Part shown: positions 9,026 to 19,261 of the stretch, piece after piece
Layout of the letters: every line of letters starts with the position of its first letter
Position numbering within the stretch: position 1 is the stretch's first letter
Source of the DNA: Bordetella sp. H567
Lineage (GTDB): Bacteria; Pseudomonadota; Gammaproteobacteria; Burkholderiales; Burkholderiaceae_B
DNA: 64,000 nucleotides
Reading direction: 5' to 3'
Assembly: GCF_001704295.1 (NCBI RefSeq)
Contig: NZ_CP012334.1
Coordinates: 942,084-1,006,083 of the forward strand
Made by a program: the position numbers and the translations under genes
The notes under the pieces: model-generated
What the model was told of the DNA's origin: nothing
The model's database searches: none
The model's input: the letters and a program-made list of their open reading frames with translations, nothing else

Positions 9026-11071
9026 ATGAGCAATCCGACCGCCCGACAACCCTCCTTGGCGGATGCCATCCGCGCTTTGGCGATGGACGCCGTCCAGCAG
9101 GCGAATTCCGGGCACCCGGGTGCTCCCATGGGCATGGCGGAGATCGCCCAGGCGCTGTGGACGCGGCATCTGCGCCACAATCCCGCGGATCCCACCTGGC
9201 CCGGCCGTGACCGTTTCGTGCTGTCCAACGGGCATGGGTCGATGCTGCTGTACGCGCTGCTGCACCTGACCGGCTACGACCTGCCCATCGAGGAACTCAA
9301 GCAGTTCCGCCAACTGCATTCGCGTACGCCGGGCCACCCCGAAGTCGGCATCACGGCGGGCGTCGAAACCACCACCGGCCCGCTGGGCCAGGGCCTGGGC
9401 AATGCCGTGGGCATGGCGCTGGCCGAAGCCCTGCTGGCGGCGGAATTCAACCGCCCCGGCCACGCCGTGGTGGATCATCACACCTATGCCTTCGTCGGCG
9501 ACGGCTGCCTGATGGAAGGCATCTCGCACGAAGTCTCCTCGCTGGCGGGCACGCTGCGCCTGTCCAAGCTGATCGTGCTGTACGACGACAACGGCATTTC
9601 CATCGACGGCAAGGTCGAAGCCTGGTTCGGCGACGACACCGCCAAGCGTTTCGAGGCCTACGGCTGGAACGTGATCCGCGGCGTGGACGGCCACGACGTC
9701 GACGCGGTGGACGCCGCTCTGCGCCAGGCGCGCGCGAATGCCGCCAGCCATGGCGGGCCGACGCTGATCGCCTGCCGCACCGTCATCGGCAAGGGCGCGC
9801 CCAACATGGCGGGCACCGACAAGGTCCACGGCGCGCCGCTGGGCAAGGATGAAATCGCCGCCACCCGCGCGGCCTTGAACTGGCAGCACGATGCCTTCGT
9901 CATCCCGCCGGTCGTCTACGAAGGCTGGGACGGGCGCCGTGCCGGATCGGTCGCGCAAAACGAATGGCAGGGACGTTTCGACGCCTATGCCCGTCAGTTC
10001 CCCGCCGAAGCCGCGGAATTCACCCGCCGCATGCGCGGCGAGCTGCCGGCCGATTTCGCGGACAAGGCGCGCGCCTTCATCGCCGCCACCGTCGAGAAAG
10101 CGGAAACCGTCGCCACGCGCAAGGCCTCGCAGTATGCGATCGGCGCGCTGGCGCAGGCGCTGCCGGAATTGCTGGGCGGCTCGGCCGACCTGACCGGCTC
10201 CAACTACACCGACTGGAAGGGCGTGGCGCCCGTGCGTGCCGGCGACGGCGCCATCCAGTTCGGCCGCCACATCAACTATGGCGTGCGCGAATTCGGCATG
10301 GCCGCCATCATGAACGGCATCGCCCTGCATGGCGGCTACCTGCCTTTCGGCGGCACCTTCCTGACCTTCTCCGATTACTCGCGCAACGGCCTGCGCATGG
10401 CCGCGCTGATGAAGCAGCGCGTGATCCATGTCTTCACGCACGATTCGATCGGCCTGGGCGAGGACGGCCCCACGCACCAATCCATCGAGCATGCCAACAG
10501 CCTGCGCCTGATCCCCAATCTGTCGGTGTGGCGCCCCTGCGATACGGCCGAAACCGCCGTCGCCTGGATCGAGGCGGTCAAGCGCCCCGCCAGCATCGGC
10601 ATGGCCGTACATGACGGCGGCCCGACGGCGCTGCTGCTGTCGCGCCAGAACCTGCCCTTCGTTCCGCGCGACGAACAGACGCTGGCCGCGATCGCCCGCG
10701 GGGGCTACGTGCTGCGCGATGCCAAGGATGCCCGCGCGCTGATCATCGCCACGGGCTCCGAGGTCGCGCTCGCGCTGGCAGCACAGGAATTGCTGGCCAA
10801 GGACGGCGTGGCCGTGCGCGTGGTGTCCATGCCCAGCACGGACGTGTTCGACAAGCAGGATGCGCAATGGCGCGCCAGCGTGCTGCCCAAGGGCTTGCCG
10901 CGCGTCGCCGTCGAGGCCGGCACCACCGGCCTGTGGCACAAATACGTGGGCCTGGAAGGCGCGGTGGTGGGCATCGATCGCTACGGCGAATCGGCGCCCG
11001 CCGGCGCGTTGTTCCCCTTCTTCGGACTGACCGCCGAGAAGGTCGCCGAGGCCGTCAAACAGGTTCTGTAA
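9026..11071 (+). CDS. tkt: transketolase
   Basis: This is a 681-residue thiamine diphosphate enzyme of full family length. It has the N-terminal [10 protein letters not shown], the ThDP-binding [12 protein letters not shown] and, later, the pyrimidine-domain segment [13 protein letters not shown]. It transfers two-carbon ketol units between sugar phosphates in the pentose phosphate pathway, using xylulose 5-phosphate as donor. The ATG at 9026 ([10 protein letters not shown]) matches the usual start; an upstream in-frame ATG-rich leader from 8960 lacks similarity. It heads a tkt-gap run on the same strand, 16 bp before gap. Confidence 0.97.
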   Translation: MSNPTARQPSLADAIRALAMDAVQQANSGHPGAPMGMAEIAQALWTRHLRHNPADPTWPGRDRFVLSNGHGSMLLYALLHLTGYDLPIEELKQFRQLHSRTPGHPEVGITAGVETTTGPLGQGLGNAVGMALAEALLAAEFNRPGHAVVDHHTYAFVGDGCLMEGISHEVSSLAGTLRLSKLIVLYDDNGISIDGKVEAWFGDDTAKRFEAYGWNVIRGVDGHDVDAVDAALRQARANAASHGGPTLIACRTVIGKGAPNMAGTDKVHGAPLGKDEIAATRAALNWQHDAFVIPPVVYEGWDGRRAGSVAQNEWQGRFDAYARQFPAEAAEFTRRMRGELPADFADKARAFIAATVEKAETVATRKASQYAIGALAQALPELLGGSADLTGSNYTDWKGVAPVRAGDGAIQFGRHINYGVREFGMAAIMNGIALHGGYLPFGGTFLTFSDYSRNGLRMAALMKQRVIHVFTHDSIGLGEDGPTHQSIEHANSLRLIPNLSVWRPCDTAETAVAWIEAVKRPASIGMAVHDGGPTALLLSRQNLPFVPRDEQTLAAIARGGYVLRDAKDARALIIATGSEVALALAAQELLAKDGVAVRVVSMPSTDVFDKQDAQWRASVLPKGLPRVAVEAGTTGLWHKYVGLEGAVVGIDRYGESAPAGALFPFFGLTAEKVAEAVKQVL

Positions 11072-11087
11072 ACCAGGAGAGCGAGTC

Positions 11088-12098
11088 ATGACCATACGTG
11101 TTGCCATCAACGGCTACGGCCGCATCGGACGCAATGTGCTGCGCGCACATTATGAAAGCGGCAAGAAGCACGATATCGAGATCGTCGCCATCAACGACCT
11201 CGGCGATCCCAAGACCAATGCGCACCTGACGCGCTACGACACCGTGCATGGCCGCTTCCCCGGCACGGTCGACGTGGACGGCGACTACATGGTCGTCAAC
11301 GGCGACAAGATCCGCGTGCTGGCCAACCGCAACCCGGCGGAACTGCCCTGGGGCGAGCTGAAGGTCGACGTGGTGCTGGAATGCACGGGCTTTTTCACCA
11401 GCAAGGAAAAAGCCGGCGCCCACCTGAAGGGCGGCGCCAAGAAGGTGGTGATCTCCGCGCCGGGCGGCAAGGACGTGGATGCCACCGTGGTGTACGGCGT
11501 GAACCACCAGACGCTGAAGGCCTCGCACACCGTCATTTCCAACGCTTCGTGCACGACCAACTGCCTGGCGCCGCTGGTCAAGCCACTGCATGACGAACTG
11601 GGCGTGGTGTCGGGCCTGATGACGACGATCCACTCCTATACCAACGACCAGGTGCTGACCGACGTGTATCACGAGGATCTGCGCCGTGCCCGTTCGGCCA
11701 CGATGAGCATGATCCCCACCAAGACCGGCGCGGCCGCCGCGGTGGGCCTGGTGCTGCCCGAACTGAACGGCAAGCTGGACGGCTACGCGATTCGCGTGCC
11801 GACCATCAACGTGTCCATCGTCGACCTCTCCTTCATCGCCAAGCGCGAAACCTCGGTCGAGGAAGTCAACGGCATCCTGAAGGCCGCCTCGCAGGGCGCG
11901 CTGAAAGGCATCCTGGACTACAACACCGAGCCGCTGGTGTCGGTCGACTACAACCACAACTCGGCCTCCAGCACGTTCGACGCCACGCTGACCAAGGTGT
12001 CCGGCACGCTGGTGAAGGTGTCGTCCTGGTACGACAACGAGTGGGGCTTCAGCAACCGCATGCTGGATACCACCGTTGCGCTGATGAACGCGAAGTAA
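11088..12098 (+). CDS. gap: glyceraldehyde-3-phosphate dehydrogenase, type I
   Basis: This 336-residue enzyme has the N-terminal NAD-binding [12 protein letters not shown]. The catalytic Cys is about residue 155 in [12 protein letters not shown], and the C-terminal [13 protein letters not shown] is present. It oxidises glyceraldehyde 3-phosphate to 1,3-bisphosphoglycerate with NAD(P)+ and phosphate. GGAGAG precedes the start. It follows tkt closely and is separated from pgk by an intrinsic terminator, so pgk probably has its own promoter or depends on read-through. Confidence 0.97.
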   Translation: MTIRVAINGYGRIGRNVLRAHYESGKKHDIEIVAINDLGDPKTNAHLTRYDTVHGRFPGTVDVDGDYMVVNGDKIRVLANRNPAELPWGELKVDVVLECTGFFTSKEKAGAHLKGGAKKVVISAPGGKDVDATVVYGVNHQTLKASHTVISNASCTTNCLAPLVKPLHDELGVVSGLMTTIHSYTNDQVLTDVYHEDLRRARSATMSMIPTKTGAAAAVGLVLPELNGKLDGYAIRVPTINVSIVDLSFIAKRETSVEEVNGILKAASQGALKGILDYNTEPLVSVDYNHNSASSTFDATLTKVSGTLVKVSSWYDNEWGFSNRMLDTTVALMNAK

Positions 12099-12126
12099 GC
12101 CGCGCATCGCGCATGCAACGACCATG

Positions 12127-12159
12127 AACAAAGGGGACGCGCGTCGTCCCCTTTGTTTT
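12127..12159 (+). terminator. intrinsic terminator between gap and pgk
   Basis: Arms AACAAAGGGGACG (12127-12139) and its exact complement at 12145-12157 form a 13-bp stem with a 5-nt loop, followed by a short T tract. This is a textbook rho-independent terminator about 28 bp after the gap stop. Confidence 0.85.
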
Positions 12160-12211
12160 CCGTACGCCTGCGCGGGCCTGGCGGGCCCGCGCCCAGGGGA
12201 GAAGACAAATC

Positions 12212-13405
12212 ATGTCCAAGGTAAATACGCTGTCCGCGCTGGCCAAGGCCGGTGCGCTGAAAGGCAAGCGGGTGTTCATCCGCGCCGACCTGAACGTGCC
12301 GTTCGATGACGCCGGCAATATCTCCGAAGACACGCGCATTCGCGCGTCGGTGCCCGGTATCCGGATGGCGCTGGACGCCGGCGCGGCGGTGATGGTGACG
12401 TCCCATCTGGGCCGTCCGAAGGAAGGCCAGCTGACCGACGCCGACAGCCTGGCGCCGGTGGGACGCCGGCTGTCCGAGCTGCTGGGCATGCCGGTGCCGC
12501 TGGTGCGCGACTGGGTGGATGGCGTCCAGGTGGCGCCGGGGCAGGTGGTGCTGCTGGAAAACTGCCGCGTGAACGCGGGCGAAAAGAAGAACGACGAAGG
12601 CCTGTCGCGCAAGATGGCGGCGCTGTGCGATGTGTACGTGAACGATGCGTTCGGCACGGCTCACCGCGCCGAGGCGACCACGCATGGCATCGCGCGCTTT
12701 GCCGCCGTGGCGTGTGCCGGGCCCTTGCTGGAAGCGGAACTGGACGCGCTGGGCCGCGCGCTGCACGAGCCCAAGCGCCCGCTGGTGGCCATCGTGGGGG
12801 GGTCCAAGGTCTCGACCAAGTTGAGCATCCTGCAGTCGCTGGCGGAGAAAGTGGATCAGCTGGTGGTGGGTGGCGGTATCGCCAATACGTTCATGCTGGC
12901 GGCGGGCAAGTCCATCGGCAAGTCGCTGGCCGAGCCCGACCAGCAAGGCGAAGCGGTGGCGGTGATGGATATCATGCGCAAGCGCGGCGCGGACGTGCCG
13001 GTTCCGACCGATGTGGTCTGCGCGCCGACCTTCGGCGCGGACGCGCCGGCGACGGTGAAGCCCGCGGATGCCATCGGCGCGGACGACATGGTGCTGGATA
13101 TCGGACCGCAAACCGCGCAGGCGCTGGCCGAGATCCTCAGGAAGGCCGGCACCATCGTCTGGAACGGCCCGGTCGGTGTCTTCGAATTCGAGCAGTTCTC
13201 GCACGGCACCGAGGTGATCGCGCGTGCGATTGCCGACTCCGCCGGATTCTCCATCGCCGGTGGCGGCGACACGCTGGCGGCGATCGCCAAGTTCGGGATC
13301 ACCGACAAGGTGGGGTACATCTCCACCGGCGGCGGCGCGTTCCTGGAGTTCCTGGAAGGCAAGACCCTGCCGGCCGTGGAGATCCTGCAGCAGCGAGCGG
13401 CCTGA
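12212..13405 (+). CDS. pgk: phosphoglycerate kinase
   Basis: This 397-residue enzyme has [22 protein letters not shown] and [12 protein letters not shown] in the N-terminal half. [13 protein letters not shown] and the nucleotide-site [12 protein letters not shown] lie in the C-terminal half. It interconverts 1,3-bisphosphoglycerate plus ADP and 3-phosphoglycerate plus ATP. The start has AGGGGAGAAG upstream. pyk and fba often follow pgk in related genomes; here fba is 45 kb further on and no pyk is in the window. Confidence 0.97.
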   Translation: MSKVNTLSALAKAGALKGKRVFIRADLNVPFDDAGNISEDTRIRASVPGIRMALDAGAAVMVTSHLGRPKEGQLTDADSLAPVGRRLSELLGMPVPLVRDWVDGVQVAPGQVVLLENCRVNAGEKKNDEGLSRKMAALCDVYVNDAFGTAHRAEATTHGIARFAAVACAGPLLEAELDALGRALHEPKRPLVAIVGGSKVSTKLSILQSLAEKVDQLVVGGGIANTFMLAAGKSIGKSLAEPDQQGEAVAVMDIMRKRGADVPVPTDVVCAPTFGADAPATVKPADAIGADDMVLDIGPQTAQALAEILRKAGTIVWNGPVGVFEFEQFSHGTEVIARAIADSAGFSIAGGGDTLAAIAKFGITDKVGYISTGGGAFLEFLEGKTLPAVEILQQRAA

Positions 13406-13446
13406 GCGCCGGGGGCGGCGGCCTGCCGCCGCCCGCGTGCGCCTCC

Positions 13447-13571
13447 CCGTGAGAGGGCGCGCCGCCTTCGGACGGCCGTGCGGTGGCGTTTACGGGTGTG
13501 CCCTCCTGTCGCTGCGCGACATCCTCCCCGTGGGAGGGCGCGCCGCCTTCGGGCGGCCGCGCGGCGGCGCG
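13447..13571. repeat. GC-rich dispersed repeat, family A (one partial, one full copy)
   Basis: A full copy at about 13498-13571 runs from CCCTCCTGTCGCTGCGCGAC through GTGGGAGGG to a CGCC-TTCG-GGCG hairpin. A partial copy at 13447-13488 lacks the first part. The same family forms the tandem array at 42211-42444. The GCCGCC-TTCG-GGCGGC core can form a UUCG tetraloop hairpin, so this copy may also act as a 3'-end structure for pgk. Confidence 0.75.
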
Positions 13572-13577
13572 CTGGGT

Positions 13578-14207
13578 TCAGGCGCGGTTTGCCAGCCAGT
13601 GGCGGACGGCGGGGTGGTCCCATTGGGTGCGCGCATAGGTGCGCAGCGCGTCGGGAAGGCTGTCGCCGGGGATGGCCAGGCGGTTGAGCATCACGGCAAG
13701 GTCCAGATCGGCCAGGCTCCAGGCGCCGAACAGGTGTGACCGGCCGTGCGCGAGCAGCGCGCTGGCGACGCGGATCAGGCGCGCGGCATCGCAGTGGCCG
13801 GCGTCGCTCAGCGGGGCAGGGCGCGCCCCTTCGAAGATGACTTGCGTCGGACGTTCGCGGCGCAGGGTGTGCAGGTCGCTGCGCAGCCAAGCCTGCACCT
13901 GCCGCGCCCGGGCGCGCGGACGCGGGTCCGCCGGGTAGAGGGCCGCGTATTCCGGTGGCGGGAAGGCCTGTTCCAGGTATTCGGCGATGGCGCTGGATTC
14001 GCTCAGATAGAAGTCCTGGTGCGCCAGGACGGGGACCTTGCCGATGGGCGAGCGGTGCAGGAAGGGCGCGGTGCGCTGGTCGCCCTGATCCAGGTCGACC
14101 AGCCTGACCTCGAAGTCCAGGCCTTTTTCCTCCAGCGCGACGTACGCGGACAGGGCGTATGGGCTCAGGAATTGGGCATCGACGTATAGGGTCAGCGGCA
14201 CGGCCAC
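13578..14207 (-). CDS. glutathione S-transferase family protein
   Basis: This 209-residue protein has an N-terminal thioredoxin-like domain (LYVDAQFLSPYALSAYVAL, then GKVPVLAHQDFYLSESSAIAEYLE) and a helical C-terminal domain. The SPIGKVPVL and ESSAI segments form the glutathione site in GSTs. It resembles the YfcF type, whose E. coli member shows GSH-dependent peroxidase activity; the substrate here is unknown. It converges with pgk across the repeat. Confidence 0.85.
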   Translation of the reverse strand: MAVPLTLYVDAQFLSPYALSAYVALEEKGLDFEVRLVDLDQGDQRTAPFLHRSPIGKVPVLAHQDFYLSESSAIAEYLEQAFPPPEYAALYPADPRPRARARQVQAWLRSDLHTLRRERPTQVIFEGARPAPLSDAGHCDAARLIRVASALLAHGRSHLFGAWSLADLDLAVMLNRLAIPGDSLPDALRTYARTQWDHPAVRHWLANRA

Positions 14208-14338
14208 GGTCTCCTCGGGGTTGGCGCGAACAGGAATACTAGCAGCGCGCGGGCAGTTCGTCCGGGATGAGCACGAGCAGGTCCGTCACGCCGACGTCCG
14301 CGCCCGCCTGCGTCAGCAGCGTCGCGGCTTGCGCGCGC

Positions 14339-16042
14339 TCAGGCCGACAGGACCGCGCGGTTCCGCCCCCGTTGCTTGGCGCGGTACAGGGCGTGGTCGG
14401 CGCTTTCGATGATGGCCTGGATGTCGCCGTCGCGCGCGCCGGCCACGGCGATGCCCAGGCTGATGGTGATGCGGATGGTCGCCTGGTGGTATTCGATGGG
14501 CGTTTCCTGGACATTCCTGCGCATGCGCTCGGCGGTGGCCAGCACGGCATTGGGCGATGCCCCGGCCAGCAGGATGACGAATTCCTCGCCGCCGAATCGG
14601 GCGACCAGGTCGTGCTCGCGCACCGATGAGGTCAGGATCTCCCCGACCTTGCGGATGGTGGCGTCGCCGGCGCCGTGCCCATGGTTGTCGTTGACCAGCT
14701 TGAAGAAATCGATGTCGGCCATGATGACGGCGACCTGGCCCATGCGAGCGCTTTGTTCGGCGATCAGCATGGCTGCGGCATACAGGAAAGAACGCCGGTT
14801 CAGCAGGCCGGACAAGGGGTCGATGCCGGCGGCCTTGCGCAGTTCGCTGATCTCCTGGACGTAGCGCTGTTCTTCGATCTGCGCCCGGCGCTGGGCGTGT
14901 TCCGCGCGCGCCTGCTCCACGTCCAGGCGCCGCATCAGCGATCGCAGCGCGGCGGACAGATCGACGATTTCGCGTGCGCCGGCCAGGCGGGGCAGCATGG
15001 TTACCGATTCGTCGCGGCCCAGGTGGCTGGCCGCCCGGGTCAAGGCGCGCAGCGGACGGGCGATGCGGTTGGCAATGGTCCACGTCAGGGCAATGCCCGC
15101 GATGCTGATCAGGATGCTCAGAATGAGGACGCGCCATTCCAGCCGCCGGACGGCGACATAGGCGTCGCGGGCGGGCTGCTGCGCCACGATGATCCAGTTG
15201 CGCCCGGGGTAGTCGCGATAGCCGGAGGCCAGGGCGTAGCCCGTGAGCATTTCGCCGTTGTCGCTCTGCAGCTCGAAGTAGCCCTGGCGGCTTTGGCGCA
15301 TGCGGGCGACCTGCGCGTCAGAGAACGGCTTGCTGCCCAGCCGCGGACCCAGCAGCATCGTGCCGTCGGACGAGAGTATCCACAGATCGCGCACGCCGTT
15401 GGAGGTATCGGCTTCCAGCATGGAGCGGCGCACGTCGGCGGCCCAGGTCCAGCTCAGGTGCGCGCCCAGCACGCCGACCAGGCGGCCGTTGTCCATGACG
15501 GGCGCAGAGATCTCCACGAAGCGGAAGCCCTTGCCGCGCGGACGCTCCAGCAGTTCGTTCAGCATCCTGGACTCGTGCACGTCGCCGATGTTGGGCGATT
15601 CCCGGCCGCGCTGGAACCACTGGCGGTCCGCGACGGAATCACCCTCGAGCTTGCGTTGGGTGGCGGCGATGACCCTGCCGTCCGGGTCGATGACGCCGAT
15701 CCACGCGTAGTCCGTCATGGATTGCTGGCGGCCGGTGAGCAGTCCGCGCAGCGTGCCGGGATCCATGGTGCGCATGGTCGGTCCTTCCGCCAGGCTGCGG
15801 ATTTCCCGGAAGCGTTCGAACATGTCGCGGTCCAGCGTGTGGGCCATGGCGCTCGCGATATCGGCAACGTGCTGTTCGATCAGGTCCCGCGTCTGGCGCT
15901 GCCCCATGTAGGCTGCACCCCCCGCGGCCGCGGCCACGAGGGCCAGACAGAGGGTGCCGGCCAACAGGAGGATCTGCTGCTGGATCGTGAGTGTTTGACG
16001 GCGGAACAACCTGGGTTCCCGGCTGGTATGAACGGCACCCAT
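14339..16042 (-). CDS. membrane diguanylate cyclase with periplasmic Cache sensor
   Basis: This 567-residue protein has an N-terminal membrane segment (about residues 25-45) and a periplasmic double-Cache region of about 240 residues. A second membrane segment with a HAMP-like linker and a C-terminal GGDEF domain follow. The active-site loop is GGEEF, which is compatible with cyclase activity. An RxxD inhibitory site (REHD) lies at the correct distance before it. It should make c-di-GMP from two GTP in response to a small periplasmic ligand. It appears to be a single-gene unit. Confidence 0.9.
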   Translation of the reverse strand: MGAVHTSREPRLFRRQTLTIQQQILLLAGTLCLALVAAAAGGAAYMGQRQTRDLIEQHVADIASAMAHTLDRDMFERFREIRSLAEGPTMRTMDPGTLRGLLTGRQQSMTDYAWIGVIDPDGRVIAATQRKLEGDSVADRQWFQRGRESPNIGDVHESRMLNELLERPRGKGFRFVEISAPVMDNGRLVGVLGAHLSWTWAADVRRSMLEADTSNGVRDLWILSSDGTMLLGPRLGSKPFSDAQVARMRQSRQGYFELQSDNGEMLTGYALASGYRDYPGRNWIIVAQQPARDAYVAVRRLEWRVLILSILISIAGIALTWTIANRIARPLRALTRAASHLGRDESVTMLPRLAGAREIVDLSAALRSLMRRLDVEQARAEHAQRRAQIEEQRYVQEISELRKAAGIDPLSGLLNRRSFLYAAAMLIAEQSARMGQVAVIMADIDFFKLVNDNHGHGAGDATIRKVGEILTSSVREHDLVARFGGEEFVILLAGASPNAVLATAERMRRNVQETPIEYHQATIRITISLGIAVAGARDGDIQAIIESADHALYRAKQRGRNRAVLSA

Positions 16043-16407
16043 TCTGTCGCAAACACCGTCCGTGCGCTACATAATGTTCCTAATGTTGTATCAGTCTCCG
16101 CTCCTCCGAAAGCAGGGCGGTTTACAACCGCCGCCTACCGGCGCATGCGCCGCGGCGGCTCGGCAATCGGCCGAACGGTTGATCGTCCGGACGCTGCCAA
16201 CGGTGTAGCGTTCAGGGGCCCATGTTGCTGCTTTACGTTGAAATCAGCCCGCCCAGTCCCGATATATCCACTATCTGAAAATTTTGTCCGGGAGCGGTAG
16301 TCTGGCGCATGGGGGTACGTGTGGAACCGACAGCGTAGGCAGCCTCACCGCGGCGGCGTGGGCCCGGCGGGCCAAGGCGCGGTCACCCGGAAGCGAGAGC
16401 GGGCAAT
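16043..16407. other. 365-bp gap between divergent diguanylate cyclase and cbpA-like gene
   Basis: This stretch should hold the promoters of both divergent genes. An A+T-rich patch near 16065-16085 (ACATAATGTTCCTAATGTT) is the likeliest promoter area for the diguanylate cyclase. No ORF with protein-like composition, RNA gene or repeat was recognised. Confidence 0.5.
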
Positions 16408-17337
16408 ATGGAGTTCAAGGACTACTACGACATCCTGGGCGTGGAGCGGGGCGCGGGCGAAGAGGACCTGCGCCAGGCTTACCGCAAGCTGGCCCGGCAA
16501 TACCACCCCGACGTCAGTACGGAAGCCGATGCCGAAGTCCGCATGCGGGACATCAACGAAGCCTATGACGTGCTGCGGGATCCGGAGAAGCGGGCCGCCT
16601 ACGACAACCTGGCCGCCGGCGTGTCGGCGGGAGCCGGCTATCGGCCGCCGCCAGGCTGGGACCAGGGCTTCGAGTTCAGCTCGGCCAACGGCGGCGAGGA
16701 CGCCGACTTCAGCGAGTTTTTCTCTTCGCTGTTCGGCAATGCGACGCGCAAGCGGCCGCGCGGTTTTCGCGCGCGCGGGGAAGATCATCACGCCACGATC
16801 GAAATCGAACTGGAAGACACCTTGCATGGCGCGACGCGTGAGATCAGCCTGCGTTCCATGAAGATGGACGAGCACGGACGGCCGCGCCTGCAGGAGCGCA
16901 AGCTGAGCGTGAAGATACCGTCGGGCATCCGCGAGGGCCAGCGCATCCGCCTGGCCGGCCAGGGAATGGCGGGCTATGCGGGCGGTGCCGCGGGCGACCT
17001 GTATCTGGAAGTCCGCCTGCGGCCGCATCGGCTGTACCGCGTCGACGGGCGCGACTTGACGCTGACGCTGCCCGTGGCGCCATGGGAAGCCGCGCTCGGC
17101 GGCACCGTGACGGCGCCCACGCCGGGCGGACCGGTGGAAGTGGCGATACCGGCCGGGTCGCGCAACGGCGGCAAGCTGCGCCTGAAAGGGCGCGGCCTGC
17201 CCGGCAAGCCGCCGGGGGACTTGTACCTGGAACTGGAGGTCGCCCTGCCGCCCGCCGATACGCCGGCGGCACGGGAGGCTTACCGGAATCTGCAGCGACA
17301 GGCGCCCTTCGATCCCCGGGCCAAGCTGGGGCGCTGA
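16408..17337 (+). CDS. CbpA/DnaJ-class co-chaperone
   Basis: This 309-residue protein has an N-terminal J domain with the HPD triad at residues 33-35. A Gly-rich linker and two C-terminal substrate-binding domains follow; the Cys-rich zinc domain of DnaJ is absent. That is the CbpA (type II Hsp40) layout. It should stimulate the ATPase of DnaK; E. coli CbpA also binds curved DNA. The usual partner cbpM, a small MerR-like modulator, is not downstream; mog follows instead. Confidence 0.9.
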   Translation: MEFKDYYDILGVERGAGEEDLRQAYRKLARQYHPDVSTEADAEVRMRDINEAYDVLRDPEKRAAYDNLAAGVSAGAGYRPPPGWDQGFEFSSANGGEDADFSEFFSSLFGNATRKRPRGFRARGEDHHATIEIELEDTLHGATREISLRSMKMDEHGRPRLQERKLSVKIPSGIREGQRIRLAGQGMAGYAGGAAGDLYLEVRLRPHRLYRVDGRDLTLTLPVAPWEAALGGTVTAPTPGGPVEVAIPAGSRNGGKLRLKGRGLPGKPPGDLYLELEVALPPADTPAAREAYRNLQRQAPFDPRAKLGR

Positions 17338-17399
17338 GGGCATCGGCGCTGCGGCGGTATAGTTCGCCCCATGTGTTCCGACCTTCTCAGGTACTTCCC

Positions 17400-18026
17400 A
17401 TGAGCGATACCGCCACGCGCCTCGCGCGCCGCCATCCCGATGAATTGATCGTGGGCCTTGTGTCCGTGTCCGACCGGGCCTCGCAGGGCGCCTACGAAGA
17501 CCTGGGTATCCCGTCGCTGCGCGACTGGCTGGGGCAGGCGCTGTCGTCGCCGTGGCAATCGGTGGCGCGGCTGGTGCCCGACGAGCGGGCGCTGATTTCC
17601 GCCGCCCTGATCGAGCTGGTGGATGGGCTCGGCTGCGATCTGGTCCTGACCACGGGCGGGACGGGCCCCGCGCGGCGCGACGTGACGCCGGAGGCGACCC
17701 TGGCGGTGGCCACGCGCGAGATGCCGGGCTTCGGGGAACAGATGCGGCAGATCAGCCTGAAGTTCGTGCCGACCGCGATACTGTCGCGCCAGGTGGCGGT
17801 GCTGCGGGAAACCGCCGATCACGCCGCCCTGATCATCAACCTGCCCGGCCAGCCCAAGGCAATCAAGGAAACCCTGGAGGGCCTGCGCGCTGCGGACGGC
17901 GCGGTGGCGACGCCGGGGATTTTCGCGGCGGTGCCGTATTGCATCGACCTCATCGGCGGCCCCTACATGGAAACGCATCCCGACGTGGTCAAGGCGTTCC
18001 GGCCGAAGTCCGCGCTGCGCAAGTAG
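17400..18026 (+). CDS. mog: molybdopterin adenylyltransferase (MogA/MoaB fold)
   Basis: This 208-residue protein has VGLVSVSDRASQGAYEDLG near its start. The family nucleotide-binding signature TTGGTGPARRDVTPEAT follows, then a conserved NLPGQPKAIKETLE. MogA activates molybdopterin by adenylation before molybdate insertion. The length and the 'SDRAS..YEDxG' start fit Mog rather than the shorter MoaB. The ATG at 17400 lies 62 bp after the cbpA-like stop. Confidence 0.92.
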   Translation: MSDTATRLARRHPDELIVGLVSVSDRASQGAYEDLGIPSLRDWLGQALSSPWQSVARLVPDERALISAALIELVDGLGCDLVLTTGGTGPARRDVTPEATLAVATREMPGFGEQMRQISLKFVPTAILSRQVAVLRETADHAALIINLPGQPKAIKETLEGLRAADGAVATPGIFAAVPYCIDLIGGPYMETHPDVVKAFRPKSALRK

Positions 18027-18061
18027 ACCTGCGACAGCGCGGACCCGCCGGCGGACGCGGA

Positions 18062-18442
18062 TCAGGGCTTGGCGACGTGCCAGCTACCGCCGCCCGCCCC
18101 ATCGCCGGTGACGTCGCCCGGCTTGTTGTCTTTCTTGAACGTGTACAGCGGCATGCCGTCGTAGGCCCATTGCCGGCTGCCGTCATCGCGCGTGACGACG
18201 CTCCACTTGCCGGTGGGCTTGGCGTCGCTGCCCGCGGCAAGCGGCGGCCAGTTGGCGGCGCACTGCCCGGTGCAGTTGGACTTGCCCTTGGCGTCCTTGT
18301 CGTAGGTGTACAGCGTCATGTTCTTGTGATCGACCAGGGCGGGGCCCTTGTCGGTCTTGCCTTGCATGGCCGGCTGGGCCTGCACGGCGGAAACGGCGAT
18401 CGCGCCGCAAAACAGGGTAAGGGCGAGGTAGGAGCGTTTCAT
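18062..18442 (-). CDS. secreted protein with Yx(F/W/Y)xxD repeats (COG4315-like)
   Basis: This 126-residue protein has a Sec signal peptide ending around AVQAQP. Two copies of the 'secreted repeat of unknown function' follow, centred on LYTYDKD and LYTFKKD, with NCTGQCAANWPP between them. Such proteins sit in the periplasm or outer membrane; their function is not established. A cluster of two Cys in the central loop may bind metal or form a disulfide. AAGGAAT precedes the start at 18442. Confidence 0.8.
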   Translation of the reverse strand: MKRSYLALTLFCGAIAVSAVQAQPAMQGKTDKGPALVDHKNMTLYTYDKDAKGKSNCTGQCAANWPPLAAGSDAKPTGKWSVVTRDDGSRQWAYDGMPLYTFKKDNKPGDVTGDGAGGGSWHVAKP

Positions 18443-18591
18443 GGGGATTCCTTTTTCGGCTGACGAAGCGGACGTTCGAAACCGCGGTAAGGGCATGCAA
18501 GGTCCCGCGCGCCGCGGCGCCACGGGACTGCTTCAGCATACTCCTACTGCGCTATAGTCCGGGATCGTTATCGCATCGAATGGGAGTTGCA

Positions 18592-18930
18592 ATGATCCGT
18601 CGCGCAGGGGCGGCCGCCGTCGTGCTGGCCTTGGTGGGTTGCTCGTCGAGTGGCGACCTGTTGAAGAAGGACCCGGTGTTCTTCGGCCATACGAGCAAGT
18701 CTCCGCAGGCCTACGCGCAATGCGTGGCCGACGGCTGGCGAGGTCAGGGGGAACAGGTGAAGATGGTGGCCATCGACAATGGCTACGACGTGATCGACAA
18801 CAGCGCGATGGGCATCAGCTCCGTGCTGCGCGTCATCCAGTATGCCAACGGCAACGTCGACATCCGCATGTCGTCGCGTTCGTCCTACGGGGCCCAAGGC
18901 CTGGTTCAGACGGCGAACCTCTGCATGTAG
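18592..18930 (+). CDS. small lipoprotein
   Basis: This 112-residue product starts with a lipoprotein signal, VVLALVGC followed by SSS, so it should be lipidated at Cys17. The mature part is not recognised. It contains two further Cys residues (AQC and NLC) that could form one disulfide. The ATG at 18592 has GGGAG six bases upstream and beats an in-frame ATG at 18580. Confidence 0.7.
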   Translation: MIRRAGAAAVVLALVGCSSSGDLLKKDPVFFGHTSKSPQAYAQCVADGWRGQGEQVKMVAIDNGYDVIDNSAMGISSVLRVIQYANGNVDIRMSSRSSYGAQGLVQTANLCM

Positions 18931-18934
18931 GGCG

Positions 18935-19261
18935 TCAGTGTCCGGCGATGGCACTCGCCCGGACATCCGAGCGGGAATCGGTGGTGGGCTCGCCGCCGGC
19001 CCCCGCCGTCAGTGCGGCGTGGTGAGCGCGCGCCGCTTCCAGGGCCTGGGTCAGGTATTCGTACAGGCGGCGCTGCTCTTCCACGAAATCATCGAACTTG
19101 ATTTGTGCGTGGGCGTACGAGAGCCCCGTATGGCGCAGGCTGCTGATGAAGGCCGCGCGGGAGCGCCCGAGCAATTGCCAGCCCCGGTCCGCCAGGGCAA
19201 GCTGCTTTTCCAGATCGGTGACGCGCGCGAGCGCGGCGCGCAATTCCTGTTCGGTCGCCAT
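18935..19261 (-). CDS. hypothetical coiled-coil protein
   Basis: This is a 108-residue, mainly helical protein without membrane segments. The first 30 residues show a leucine/alanine heptad pattern typical of a coiled coil, and the last 25 are low-complexity. No family was recognised. It converges with the lipoprotein gene, stop to stop within 5 bp. Confidence 0.6.
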   Translation of the reverse strand: MATEQELRAALARVTDLEKQLALADRGWQLLGRSRAAFISSLRHTGLSYAHAQIKFDDFVEEQRRLYEYLTQALEAARAHHAALTAGAGGEPTTDSRSDVRASAIAGH

